The translations under genes and the position numbers were made by a program. Below are positions 7,492 through 15,752 of a DNA stretch of 41,358 bases, in pieces. The first letter of the stretch is position 1, and each line of letters opens with the position of its first letter. The notes under the pieces are model-generated. The model did not search any database and was not told the DNA's origin. It saw nothing but the letters and a program-made list of their open reading frames with translations. The stretch covers positions 1-41,358 of the IMG/VR virus record IMGVR_UViG_3300028800_000175. One strand, written 5' to 3'. Origin of the DNA: a virus.

Positions 7492-8268
7492 GTGAGTGGC
7501 AAGCGCTCTGCCATTGATCCGTACGCGGGCAATCACGCCGACTCGATCTACGCGGTCTGGCACGATCCCACGACGTACGACCACCTGAAGATGGGGCCCC
7601 CCTATCTTCCGGGGCCCCATGACAGCAAGGCACAGGGGCGTCCGAAGGAGGCCTCTGAGGTCCCTGACAGTGACTCCTTGGCCGAGGTGCGCGCACTCGT
7701 CGCCAAGGAGGCTGCAAACGAGGACGTGGCGAACGTCCTCATGCACTTCCTGCTCGACTACGGCGACCAGTCGATGGCGGAGCTGGCTGCCCTTCTGACG
7801 TACCTGCGGGCGCTGGGGTTCATCCACCAGACGCATCACTGGCAGACCCGGGGTGGCTCGTTCTACGCCGACCACCTGCTCTTCGACCGTCTCTACAACG
7901 AGACGCTCCCGCTCATCGACAAGCTTGCAGAGCGGGCGGTGGGGGCTGGCACTCCCCTGCTCGTGAACCCGGTCATCCAGAGCACGCATCAGCTCCTCAT
8001 CATCAAGGACCTGTACAACGCCGCACCCATGCAGGCGGATCCTGACCAGTGCGTGCTCATCTCCCTCAAGGGTGTCCTGCGGTTCCTTGTGCTCTTGAGG
8101 GTCGCCTACGAGCTTCTGGAGAAGAAGGGCCTGCTCTCCCACGGCATCGACAATCTGCTCCAAGACGTCGCTGACCAGAGCGAGGGGTTCGTTTATCTAC
8201 TCAAGCAACGTACAGGTATTGCAGGACTCAAGGGCGTAAAGACAGCTTCCGACTGGAAGACCAAGTGA
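7492..8268 (+). CDS. Dps-like ferritin-family protein
   Basis: 258 residues from GTG 7492, with GAGG at 7477-7480. The core (residues about 78-240) is a four-helix bundle. The key segment holds HHW at 115-117, H128, D143 and E147. The spacings H116-H128 (12), H128-D143 (15) and D143-E147 (4) equal those of the inter-subunit ferroxidase ligands of E. coli Dps (H51, H63, D78, E82), and LAERAV copies the Dps MAERAV stretch. This supports an iron-oxidising Dps fold that normally forms 12-subunit shells and can protect DNA. A Pro-rich 60-residue N-terminal extension is not usual for Dps. Its place within virion genes suggests either a packaged protein or a late-expressed protector; both are inference. 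A hairpin follows the stop. Confidence 0.8.
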   Translation: MSGKRSAIDPYAGNHADSIYAVWHDPTTYDHLKMGPPYLPGPHDSKAQGRPKEASEVPDSDSLAEVRALVAKEAANEDVANVLMHFLLDYGDQSMAELAALLTYLRALGFIHQTHHWQTRGGSFYADHLLFDRLYNETLPLIDKLAERAVGAGTPLLVNPVIQSTHQLLIIKDLYNAAPMQADPDQCVLISLKGVLRFLVLLRVAYELLEKKGLLSHGIDNLLQDVADQSEGFVYLLKQRTGIAGLKGVKTASDWKTK

Positions 8269-8272
8269 CGTT

Positions 8273-8289
8273 GCCGGGTGACGCCCGGC
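8273..8289 (+). other. Short GC-rich hairpin between the Dps-like and actin-like genes
   Basis: GCCGGG (8273-8278) pairs perfectly with CCCGGC (8284-8289) across a 5-base loop. No run of T follows, so it is not a convincing terminator. It may stabilise the upstream mRNA 3' end or modulate translation of the gene at 8309. Confidence 0.5.
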
Positions 8290-8297
8290 CAGATGAG

Positions 8298-8303
8298 AGA
8301 GGA
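8298..8303 (+). promoter_or_regulatory. Ribosome binding site deciding the start at 8309
   Basis: AGAGGA runs into ATG 8303 but lies 5 bases before ATG 8309, so the second ATG is preferred. The same double-ATG arrangement occurs at 4316/4322. Confidence 0.65.
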
Positions 8304-8308
8304 TGCAC

Positions 8309-9334
8309 ATGTCAACGGAACAGACTCAATCCAGGAAGGGTGTTGGTATTGACATCGGCACGATGAATATCGTTGCCGCGCGCCAGGTGGGCGACAAGGT
8401 CTCTACCAACCGTATCCGCGACGCCTTCATCGATCTGGAGCCGGAGGCCAAGAAGCAGCTCCGACTCTCGAAGGTGGACTACATCGAGATGGGCGAGAGC
8501 CAGCTCATCGTCATCGGCGACTCAGCGCTGACGATGGCCAACCTCTTCAAGCGGGAGGTGCGCCGACCCCTCAGCAACGGCGTCATCGCCGCCGGAGAAC
8601 TCAAGGCTCAGCAGATCCTGAGCTTGCTCGTCAAGAGTGTGTTGGAGGAGCCTTCGTGCAAGGACGAGCACTGCTTCTACAGCGTGCCTGCCGCACCCGT
8701 GGACATGGCGGACCAGGACGTCGTCTACCACACAGAGATCTTCCGCAAGATCATCACGGAGCACGGCTTCACGGCGCATCCGATGAATGAGGCGATGGCC
8801 ATCATCTACAGCCAGTGCGCTGACGAGACCTTCTCGGGTCTGTCCGTCTCCTTCGGTTCAGGTATGTGCAATGTGGCCCTTGCATACCAGACCATCAAGG
8901 GACTGGACTTCTCCCTCGCTCGCGGGGGTGACTGGGTGGATTCCCATGCCGCAAAGGCAACCGGCTCCACGGCCTCTCGCATGTGCTCCATCAAGGAGAA
9001 GGGCGTGGATCTCGCGCACCCCAAGGAAGGGGACCGCGATGCAGAGGCGATCTCGCTCTACATCCGTGCGCTCGTGCGTCACTGCCTGGAGAACATCGCG
9101 GTGCAGTTCCGTAAGGCTCAAGCCAGCATCGAGCTGCCGGGTCCCATCCCGTTCGTCGTCTCGGGCGGAACCAGCAAGGCAGGCGGATTCGAGGAGGTCT
9201 TCAAGTCGGAGTTCTCCGAGATCAAGAAGAAGGGCTTCCCGATCGAGATCAGTGAGATCCGGATGGCCAAGGATCCCATGACCGCTGTCGCAGAAGGCCT
9301 GCTGGTCCTCGCGATGGAAGAGCACTCTAGCTGA
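8309..9334 (+). CDS. Actin/Hsp70-fold ATPase (actin-like protein)
   Basis: 341 residues from ATG 8309. All landmark motifs of the actin-Hsp70 superfamily appear in order: phosphate-1 GVGIDIGTMN (11-20), connect-1 MNEAMAIIYS (159-168), phosphate-2 VSFGSGMCNVAL (180-191), a RGGDWVDSHA segment (205-214) like the GGD loop of Hsp70 and MreB, the adenosine motif VVSGGTSKAGG (283-293), and connect-2 DPMTAVAEGLL (322-332). The length suits a bare actin-like core (MreB/ParM size) with no substrate-binding domain. The phosphate-2 aspartate expected at position 181 is Ser, which may slow or alter hydrolysis. Filament formation, DNA or virion positioning, or a chaperone role are all open. It sits in a virion operon next to the Dps-like gene. 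Confidence 0.8.
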   Translation: MSTEQTQSRKGVGIDIGTMNIVAARQVGDKVSTNRIRDAFIDLEPEAKKQLRLSKVDYIEMGESQLIVIGDSALTMANLFKREVRRPLSNGVIAAGELKAQQILSLLVKSVLEEPSCKDEHCFYSVPAAPVDMADQDVVYHTEIFRKIITEHGFTAHPMNEAMAIIYSQCADETFSGLSVSFGSGMCNVALAYQTIKGLDFSLARGGDWVDSHAAKATGSTASRMCSIKEKGVDLAHPKEGDRDAEAISLYIRALVRHCLENIAVQFRKAQASIELPGPIPFVVSGGTSKAGGFEEVFKSEFSEIKKKGFPIEISEIRMAKDPMTAVAEGLLVLAMEEHSS

Positions 9335-9352
9335 GACTCGGGGGTAAGCCGC

Positions 9353-10546
9353 ATGTACTACTACATCATCGGTGCGCTCAAGAGACGCATCATCAACGAG
9401 TTGAAGGGCTCGTTCGCGCGGCACCCCATCTACAGCGACATCGTTCCGTATATCCAGAACAAGTACTCCTTCAAGGAGCGGCCGCAGTCCGGCATTGTCG
9501 TCAAGGGATCTAGCGCAAACAAGATCTCTCTGGCCGGTGACAACTTCATGGGCACGGTTGAGAGCCATGTGGGTCTCTTCTACTACGGCACTCCCGCATA
9601 CCCGATCGAGTGGGTGCGTGAAGACCAGGCTGTCCTTGCAAACAATCAAGGGCAGCTGCCTATCCATCCGGGGGTCTACTACATCGAGATCCTCAAGGTA
9701 CCCCAGAACGCCTCAGACGCGGGCTTCTACACGATCGACCCGCTCTTGACGGTACCACAAGAGCCGCTGCTCCACTTCCGGTCTGGCATCGAGACAGAGG
9801 GGCAGCTCCAGAACATACCGGCCCCCGGCACGGTGCGCCTCTACGAGAACGGCAAGTGGCAGCTCACTGAGGGTAAGGACTACAAGGTCAATTACCAGAA
9901 CGGTCAGATCAACTTCACGACGACCTTCAACCCTGGGGCGTACGTCTACGCAGAGTACCGTTACGCAGTCCCCTCGATCGAGAACGTGCCCTTCTTCTGG
10001 AACGTCGCTGACTTCAAGACGTTGCCAGGGGTCATCATGGCTTTCGGCAAGCGTGCGCGCGTCGGGGATAAGGTTGCGGTGGTGGTCTATCCGGATCGCG
10101 TGGATGTGGCCAAAGCGTACGGTGGTAAGTGGGAGGTCTCATTCGAGCTGGACTGCGTGGCGCAGGACCCGATGGCGATGGAAGAGATCTCGGACTTCGC
10201 GATGATGACCCTCTGGGCCGACAAGAAGCCCCTACTGGAAAACGAGGGCATCGAGATCATCGACCTGTCGATGTCTGGCGAGAGTGAAGAGCCCATGGAT
10301 GAGACGGGCGACATCTACATGTACACGGCGTCGCTCTCCCTTCAGTTGCGCGCGGACTGGGAAGTGCACGTGCCCCTGCCTTTCACGATCAGCCGTGTCC
10401 AGCAGCTCAATCCAACCGGTCAACCAGCGAACCCCACGGACCAAAGCTCTGCGGCCGGTCTCATTGGGGGTGTCGCCAGTCCGCTGATCTACCCGACGCT
10501 TCCCTTGTTCAACGGCCGAAACAACGACTTCGAACGGATCATCTGA
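9353..10546 (+). CDS. Large virion structural protein, neck or tail-terminator region
   Basis: 397 residues; ATG 9353 follows GGGGG at 9340-9344. The N-terminal stretch YYYIIGALKRRIINEL is an amphipathic helix and is followed by beta-rich sequence, including EGKDYKVNYQNGQINF then YVYAEYRY (residues about 176-206). This is the common phage hairpin module in which a DY-x-V strand, a NG-turn and an aromatic strand repeat. The second half alternates strands with acidic stretches. No enzyme motif is present. Size, fold type and position just before the sheath gene suggest a neck or tail-terminator protein, but this is a positional inference. The C-terminus is Pro/Gly-rich and probably flexible. 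Confidence 0.65.
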   Translation: MYYYIIGALKRRIINELKGSFARHPIYSDIVPYIQNKYSFKERPQSGIVVKGSSANKISLAGDNFMGTVESHVGLFYYGTPAYPIEWVREDQAVLANNQGQLPIHPGVYYIEILKVPQNASDAGFYTIDPLLTVPQEPLLHFRSGIETEGQLQNIPAPGTVRLYENGKWQLTEGKDYKVNYQNGQINFTTTFNPGAYVYAEYRYAVPSIENVPFFWNVADFKTLPGVIMAFGKRARVGDKVAVVVYPDRVDVAKAYGGKWEVSFELDCVAQDPMAMEEISDFAMMTLWADKKPLLENEGIEIIDLSMSGESEEPMDETGDIYMYTASLSLQLRADWEVHVPLPFTISRVQQLNPTGQPANPTDQSSAAGLIGGVASPLIYPTLPLFNGRNNDFERII

Positions 10547-10553
10547 GGACCCC

Positions 10554-11000
10554 ATGCCCGCGTACACGTTCACATGTGAGGCTTGCAACATCGAGTTCGA
10601 GCGGACCCTCAAGATGGCGGAGCACCTTTCGCATCCGTGTCCCAGCTGTGGTCAGGACTCAGCCCGGGATTGGGGTTCAGACGCCATGTCCTTTGGGTTC
10701 AAAGGTGACCAGACAGGCTCCACGGCCAACACAGGCGTCCATGACAACGACTATCCGACGGCTGACAAGGTCGTGGGCCGGGATGCGGATGTCCGTTGGG
10801 CCATGATCAATGAGCGGGAGAAGGTGAAGGCAGAAGCACGTCGCCAAGGTGGGACGCACGCCCTCATTCGCCACAACAGCCGCGATTACATTGATTATGA
10901 GCCTATGACACCTGGTGGGCGTACGGCGCGACGTAACCTTGCCAAGGCCGCCATAGAGTCCGTCAGGACGCAGCGAGACGATGGCGGCGAGCATCGCTAG
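10554..11000 (+). CDS. FmdB-type zinc-ribbon protein
   Basis: 148 residues; ATG 10554 with GAGG at 10545-10548 overlapping the previous stop codon. The N-terminus carries a single zinc ribbon with Cys8, Cys11, Cys29 and Cys32 (FTCEACNIEF then PCPSCGQ), the pattern of the FmdB family of small putative regulators. The remaining 110 residues are charged, mostly helical and low in Cys, so only one metal site is expected. FmdB-like ribbons in phages have no settled role; they could bind nucleic acid or aid assembly. Its position immediately upstream of the long sheath leader makes a regulatory role for late genes thinkable, but nothing in the sequence proves it. Confidence 0.75.
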   Translation: MPAYTFTCEACNIEFERTLKMAEHLSHPCPSCGQDSARDWGSDAMSFGFKGDQTGSTANTGVHDNDYPTADKVVGRDADVRWAMINEREKVKAEARRQGGTHALIRHNSRDYIDYEPMTPGGRTARRNLAKAAIESVRTQRDDGGEHR

Positions 11001-11014
11001 TTCTCTTGTAACTC
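10998..11014 (+). promoter_or_regulatory. Recurrent intergenic motif, copy D
   Basis: TAGTTCTCTTGTAACTC starts with the stop codon of the zinc-ribbon gene and opens the 157-base leader of the sheath gene. It matches copy E (TAGTTCTCTTATTCC) over the first ten bases exactly. Confidence 0.4.
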
Positions 11015-11157
11015 TATCCAGCGTAGAACGTCAGCGCCACAACGGGCGAGATCCGTATCCGAATTAGATCAGCGAAAAGCACTCTGTCTCTCTTTCGACA
11101 GATCGCATCCAGATGCAGATGGGACTTCGTACCCTCTTCACCTGCTGAGGTACTCGG
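11001..11157 (+). promoter_or_regulatory. 157-base leader of the tail-sheath gene
   Basis: Non-coding and less GC-rich than the genes around it. It holds motif copy D at its start, a pyrimidine-rich stretch near 11083-11097, the word CCAGATGCAGATGGGACTTCG near 11108-11129 that resembles CCAGATGCA in the leader at 22359-22535, and a GAGG ribosome binding site at 11147-11150. No clear sigma-70 promoter pair is seen. A long untranslated leader suits a highly expressed sheath gene. Confidence 0.45.
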
Positions 11158-14100
11158 ATGGCACTCGGCCCGTTCATTTCATACGTTCCGCCCGGCGTTT
11201 ACACGCGGACGCTGACAGACTCCAACGTCTCCAATCTGACGGCTGGTCTTAGGATCCCCGTCATCATTGGCGTGGGGCAGCAGTCGCTGGAAAACGACAA
11301 CGTCGAGATCGTGCGCGGTTCGTCCGGCTCGGCCGACGAGCAGATCGTCAACGAGGACGTGACAGAGGAGTGGGTCGTCAACGCGACGAACCCCCAGGAC
11401 CTCATCCTCGGTGTGCAGACAGGTCTGCTGGTCACGTTCCAGGTCAAGAACTACCCGATCACAAACGGGCAGGGCACCGGGATCGTCAGCAACAACACGA
11501 ACTCCGTGACCGTGACGGTCAACGGGACCCCAGTCGCTCTCGCGTCTGTTGTGGGCGCCACGGGTCTCATCACCCTCCAGGTGCCGACGCAGCCGACCGA
11601 CCAGGTCAACGTCACCTACTACTTCCACCGTGGCGATACCTCGTTCACGGACAACGTCTCGTCTCAGGTCAGCAACAGCCTTGCGACCCTCATCGCCCCG
11701 GCCTTCGAGAACTACGTTGTGGTCGGCGGGCAGAGCGACCAGATCGTCCTCACGGTCAACGGCGTCTCGTCCACGATCAGCCTCGGAGCTGCGTCCTATA
11801 CGGCGCTGGGTCTGGCTGCGGTCGTCAACGCTGCGGGTATCGCAAACCTCGTGGCGTCGGTCTTCGCGGACAATGACGGCCTGAACCACATCCAGTTCTC
11901 TACGACCCAGAACCTTGTTGTCGGCAGCGGCAATGCCAACGGCATCCTCGGGTTCTCGGCCGGAACTGCGACGAAGCGCAATGCATCGTTCCAGGTCTAC
12001 AACATCCCGGTCGTGGACGGCACGGGCGGCGGTGTGACGACGACGGACACCTCGAAGGTGGTCGTCCTGGTCAACAACGTCCAGGTCATCCCGACGAGCC
12101 TCGACGGTGCAAACGGTACGGTGGTGCTGCCCTACGCGCCTGCAACGGGCACGACGGTCACCATCCAGTACTGGGCCAACACCTGGCAGTCCACGTTCGA
12201 CTACCTGCCGAACTCCCAAGTGACCCAGGTGCTCGCATGCGGCATCTCGCCTGGCCGCAACGACTACGTGCAGGGGGTGGACTTCACGATCTCCAACCCC
12301 TCCAAGTCGGTCTCGGTCATCCTCTGGGGAACGAGCTTCATCATCGCTTCGGGTTCGACATCGCCCGGCGCACAGCCGATCGATGACACCCTGATCAGTG
12401 GTCTGCTGATCGACGACAAGCTCTGGCTGGCACCGTGCACCCGAGTGGTGAACACGACGACGATCCCGGCAACGGTCTCGTCCAACCAGTTCACGCTGCC
12501 CGAGGTTCCCACGACCGGAAACGGACGAGACACGCCACTGGGCCTGCCTCTGTACAACTCGGTCACGAACGCTCGCCAAGACCTCGTGACGAACCGTCCG
12601 GACCTCGTGAAGGTCTACGTCGGTCGGTCCTTCCGCGACGCCCTCAACCGTGGTCCTGTCACGGTGACTGCGGTTGACGGTCCTCAGCGGCTCGTCACCC
12701 TGGCGGCTCCGGTTCCGCCCGACTTCGGCGCCTGGGCAACCTTCTGGTACAACCGCATCACGGACGACACCTTCGTCCTGACGTGCACGACGCCTGGTCC
12801 GTTCGGAGCAGGTACGTACACGATCCTCGACGCGAACGAGAACACGAACGCGTGGCAGGTCCGGTTCGGAACGACCACGGGTCTCAGCCAGCCGGTCATC
12901 TGGCCGCGCGGTGTGCAGAGCATCCCCGACGCCTTCATGACTGGAGCCGGTACCCCCGTTGCCGAAATCGTGACGGTGACCTTCGGTACGACAGGCTCCA
13001 ACAACGCGAGCTTCACGAACCGCAACGCTGAGCCGTACTCCTTCTACAGTCCGTCCTCGGCAACGTGGGTCACTGGGGTTAACGGCGTCAACCAGACGAC
13101 CACCCTCTCGAATGCTGTGCGCGGTGTGGTCGTCAGCAAGCATGTGACGCCCGTCCAGAGCGGTGGCGATCAGGGCTACATCCAGATCGCTGCATCTCCT
13201 GCCAACGTCCTCAACCTGAACATCGACGGTACCGCTGTCGCAGTGACCCTGGCAACGGGCGCTCTGACGGGTACGTACGACACCATCACGAGTAACGCCA
13301 CGGTCACAACTTCGACCTCTCAGGTCGGACTTGTGCACCCTGGGGACATCGTCACCTTCGCCTCGCAGGCTGGCACGTTCTACACGGTCCAGACGGTCAC
13401 GAGCGCCCACCTTATCCTGACGGCGGTCTACACGGGCGCCGGTTCGGGAACAGACACCGCTGTCTTCGGATCCGCGTCTGGTGGGTACTACAGCCCTGCC
13501 GCCATCGTGGCCGCGATCAACTACCAGATCGACGTGAACGCGTCCTTCTCGGGCACGGCTCCGAACGCTCTCGCCAACTTCTCCCAGATCGGGTCGAGCC
13601 CTGGCGACGTTCTGTTCTACATCTACAGCTACTCGGTTCCTGCTTCGCTGCCCGGCGGCTTCGACAGCCCCTCGGCAGTCACCATTGAGCAGGGCACTGT
13701 CGAGCACACTCTCGGCTTCCTGACCTTCCAGACGGCCAGTGGCACGACTGGAGCGATCAACAAGCCGGCGACCATCCTCAGCTCGATCGCTGGCACCTAC
13801 AACATCACGGCTGGTGTCAACGACCAGCTCGTGATCATGGTCAACGGGGTCCAGTACACGATCACGCTCCCGAATGGCTCGTCTGTCGCTACTTCGGCGA
13901 TCGTCTCGGCCATCAACGGGACTCCGGGTCTCTCGGGTGTCGCTTCGGCAGGAACCCTCGGGAACCTGAACAAGCTGCGTCTGACGAGCCCGACCAACAC
14001 GGCCGGCTCTTCGGTTGTCATCAACCTCGGATCGGCGAATGCTGTCCTGGGCTTCACGACCAACACTTCGGCGAACCAGACCTTGGTCAACGCCTACGAG

Positions 14101-15660
14101 GTCGTGGACGAGCTGATGGCCACCTCCGGCTTCAAGTCTGGGGCCATCGCGTACGTCGATCAGATCAACGGCCTGAACTACATCACGTTCGAGTCGCTCA
14201 CGCTCGGCGCATCGGCATCGAGCATCGCCTTCGCGAACTCGTCCAACTCGGCGTTCAACCCGACCACCAACATCGGGCTCACTCCGGGCACGGATGGGGA
14301 CAACGGCGAGAACCCGATCGACAGCTTCACGGTCACGTCCTCGAACACCAACGGTTCGGCCGGTGTCGGTTACCCTGGTCAGACGTACATCGACGCGGTG
14401 ACGGGTCTGCGCTTCACGGTGCTCCCGTCCGGCATCGGTAGCTACGGTGGCAGTGGTCACTTCACGCTGCTCGTCTCTCAGACGTTCAACGTGTCCTCGG
14501 CCATCCCCACGTACGCCATCCCGGGTCTTGAGACGACAGTCTCCAACCTGGTCAATGTCGGGACGAACGACACAGGGTCTATCCAGACCTTCAACCCAAG
14601 CGGGACGGCTCCTGCGGTCGGTGACTTCTACTTCGTGTCCTACCTGTACACGAAGCAGGACTTCACGGTCCGGCTCTTCCAGCAGCAGGCCACCATCAAT
14701 GCCAACTTCGGGCCCGTGGCTCCGGAGAACAGGGTGAGCCTCGCGGCCTACCTTGCCATCCTCAACGGTGCGGTTCTCGTCGGGATCAGCCAGGTGCTCG
14801 CAGTGCCGAACACCAATCAGGCGTCGGACGCGAGCTTCATCACGGCCATCCAGAGCCTCGCGACCCCGCTGCCTGGCAACGTGAAGCCCGACATCCTCGT
14901 GCCTCTCGCGACCAGCACGGCGGTCTACGCGTACCTGACCCAGCACTGTGAAGTGCAGTCGAACATCCGCAACCAGAGCGAGCGGATGGGTTTCATCGGG
15001 TTTGCGTCGGGCACCTCGCCGACGAACGCCCAGTCGGTGGTTCGGAGCCTGCTCTCGAACCGCATCATGGCGTTCTACCCGGACTCGTCGGACATCACGC
15101 TTCAGGACGAGACGGGTGCAAGCTACGATAGCATCGTGGACGGTACCTTCTACGCGGCGGCAGTGGCCGGCGCGGGGTGCTCGCCTGCGGTGGACGTCGC
15201 AACCCCCTACGACCGTCGCCGGCTACAGGGCTTCACGAGCATCCCTCGTGTGCTCGACCCAGTGACGGCCAACCAGACGGCAGTCGCGGGCATCACGATC
15301 CTCGAAGAGCTGCAACCGCTCATCCGGGTTCGGGCTGCCCTCACGACGAACATGGCCACGATCCTGACGCGTCTCCCCACGGTGACGCAGATCAGCGACT
15401 TCGTGCAGCAGCAGAGCCGCTTGATCCTGGACTCGTTCGTCGGGACCAAGTTCCTGCTGTCGCGTACCAACGAGGTCACGGTTTCGATGACCGCCCTTCT
15501 CAAGGGCCTCATCGAGGCGCAGATCATCGGCGCGTACACGGGCGTCAACGCGATCGTGGACCCCAACGACCCGACGACCCTCGATTTCACGGCCTACTAC
15601 CAGCCCATCTTCCCGCTGCTCTACCTCGTGCTGACGTTCAACCTCCGCGCGAGCCTCTGA
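11158..15660 (+). CDS. Giant contractile tail sheath protein with inserted beta-modules
   Basis: 1,500 residues, roughly two to three times the usual sheath length. The start has the sheath hallmark FISYVPPGVYTR (residues 6-17). The C-terminal third (from about residue 1,230) carries the typical sheath core, including DILVPLATS, GFIGFAS, FYAAAVAGAG and IRVRAALTTN, and ends in a helix-strand subdomain. In between lie extra modules: two copies of an 80-residue beta-domain (about 93-172 and 280-357), three flagellin-hook-IN-like repeats (about 183-275, 673-870 and 880-977) marked by VNG and LGF, and a TSTSQ module (713-770) set inside the second. Sheath subunits contract around the tube; the insertions probably decorate the outside of the tail. 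GAGG at 11147-11150 supports the start. A strong terminator follows. Confidence 0.85.
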   Translation: MALGPFISYVPPGVYTRTLTDSNVSNLTAGLRIPVIIGVGQQSLENDNVEIVRGSSGSADEQIVNEDVTEEWVVNATNPQDLILGVQTGLLVTFQVKNYPITNGQGTGIVSNNTNSVTVTVNGTPVALASVVGATGLITLQVPTQPTDQVNVTYYFHRGDTSFTDNVSSQVSNSLATLIAPAFENYVVVGGQSDQIVLTVNGVSSTISLGAASYTALGLAAVVNAAGIANLVASVFADNDGLNHIQFSTTQNLVVGSGNANGILGFSAGTATKRNASFQVYNIPVVDGTGGGVTTTDTSKVVVLVNNVQVIPTSLDGANGTVVLPYAPATGTTVTIQYWANTWQSTFDYLPNSQVTQVLACGISPGRNDYVQGVDFTISNPSKSVSVILWGTSFIIASGSTSPGAQPIDDTLISGLLIDDKLWLAPCTRVVNTTTIPATVSSNQFTLPEVPTTGNGRDTPLGLPLYNSVTNARQDLVTNRPDLVKVYVGRSFRDALNRGPVTVTAVDGPQRLVTLAAPVPPDFGAWATFWYNRITDDTFVLTCTTPGPFGAGTYTILDANENTNAWQVRFGTTTGLSQPVIWPRGVQSIPDAFMTGAGTPVAEIVTVTFGTTGSNNASFTNRNAEPYSFYSPSSATWVTGVNGVNQTTTLSNAVRGVVVSKHVTPVQSGGDQGYIQIAASPANVLNLNIDGTAVAVTLATGALTGTYDTITSNATVTTSTSQVGLVHPGDIVTFASQAGTFYTVQTVTSAHLILTAVYTGAGSGTDTAVFGSASGGYYSPAAIVAAINYQIDVNASFSGTAPNALANFSQIGSSPGDVLFYIYSYSVPASLPGGFDSPSAVTIEQGTVEHTLGFLTFQTASGTTGAINKPATILSSIAGTYNITAGVNDQLVIMVNGVQYTITLPNGSSVATSAIVSAINGTPGLSGVASAGTLGNLNKLRLTSPTNTAGSSVVINLGSANAVLGFTTNTSANQTLVNAYEVVDELMATSGFKSGAIAYVDQINGLNYITFESLTLGASASSIAFANSSNSAFNPTTNIGLTPGTDGDNGENPIDSFTVTSSNTNGSAGVGYPGQTYIDAVTGLRFTVLPSGIGSYGGSGHFTLLVSQTFNVSSAIPTYAIPGLETTVSNLVNVGTNDTGSIQTFNPSGTAPAVGDFYFVSYLYTKQDFTVRLFQQQATINANFGPVAPENRVSLAAYLAILNGAVLVGISQVLAVPNTNQASDASFITAIQSLATPLPGNVKPDILVPLATSTAVYAYLTQHCEVQSNIRNQSERMGFIGFASGTSPTNAQSVVRSLLSNRIMAFYPDSSDITLQDETGASYDSIVDGTFYAAAVAGAGCSPAVDVATPYDRRRLQGFTSIPRVLDPVTANQTAVAGITILEELQPLIRVRAALTTNMATILTRLPTVTQISDFVQQQSRLILDSFVGTKFLLSRTNEVTVSMTALLKGLIEAQIIGAYTGVNAIVDPNDPTTLDFTAYYQPIFPLLYLVLTFNLRASL

Positions 15661-15678
15661 GCTAGGAAGTCCCCGCTG

Positions 15679-15720
15679 ACAGCCCCGGATGCTCCTCACG
15701 GACTCCGGGGCTGTTTGCTT
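15679..15720 (+). terminator. Intrinsic terminator after the sheath gene
   Basis: ACAGCCCCGGA (15679-15689) and TCCGGGGCTGT (15704-15714) form a perfect 11-bp stem with a 14-base loop, followed by the T-rich TTGCTT. It is the strongest hairpin seen in the window and would limit read-through into the helicase gene. Confidence 0.8.
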
Positions 15721-15752
15721 CCATCTATCGGCTAGTGGGTGTAAGGATAGAG

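Noticed and set aside
8273-8289. Intrinsic terminator between the Dps-like and actin-like genes
   Set aside because: The 6-bp stem is good but no T-run follows.
8309-9334. Tubulin-like (PhuZ-type) cytoskeletal protein
   Set aside because: No GGGTG-type tubulin signature; the motifs are those of the actin/Hsp70 superfamily.
11179-14946. A 1,255-codon open frame on the minus strand
   Set aside because: It is the mirror of the sheath gene: Arg/Asp/Val-rich low-complexity protein, no start signal, and caused by the strong codon bias of the plus-strand gene.
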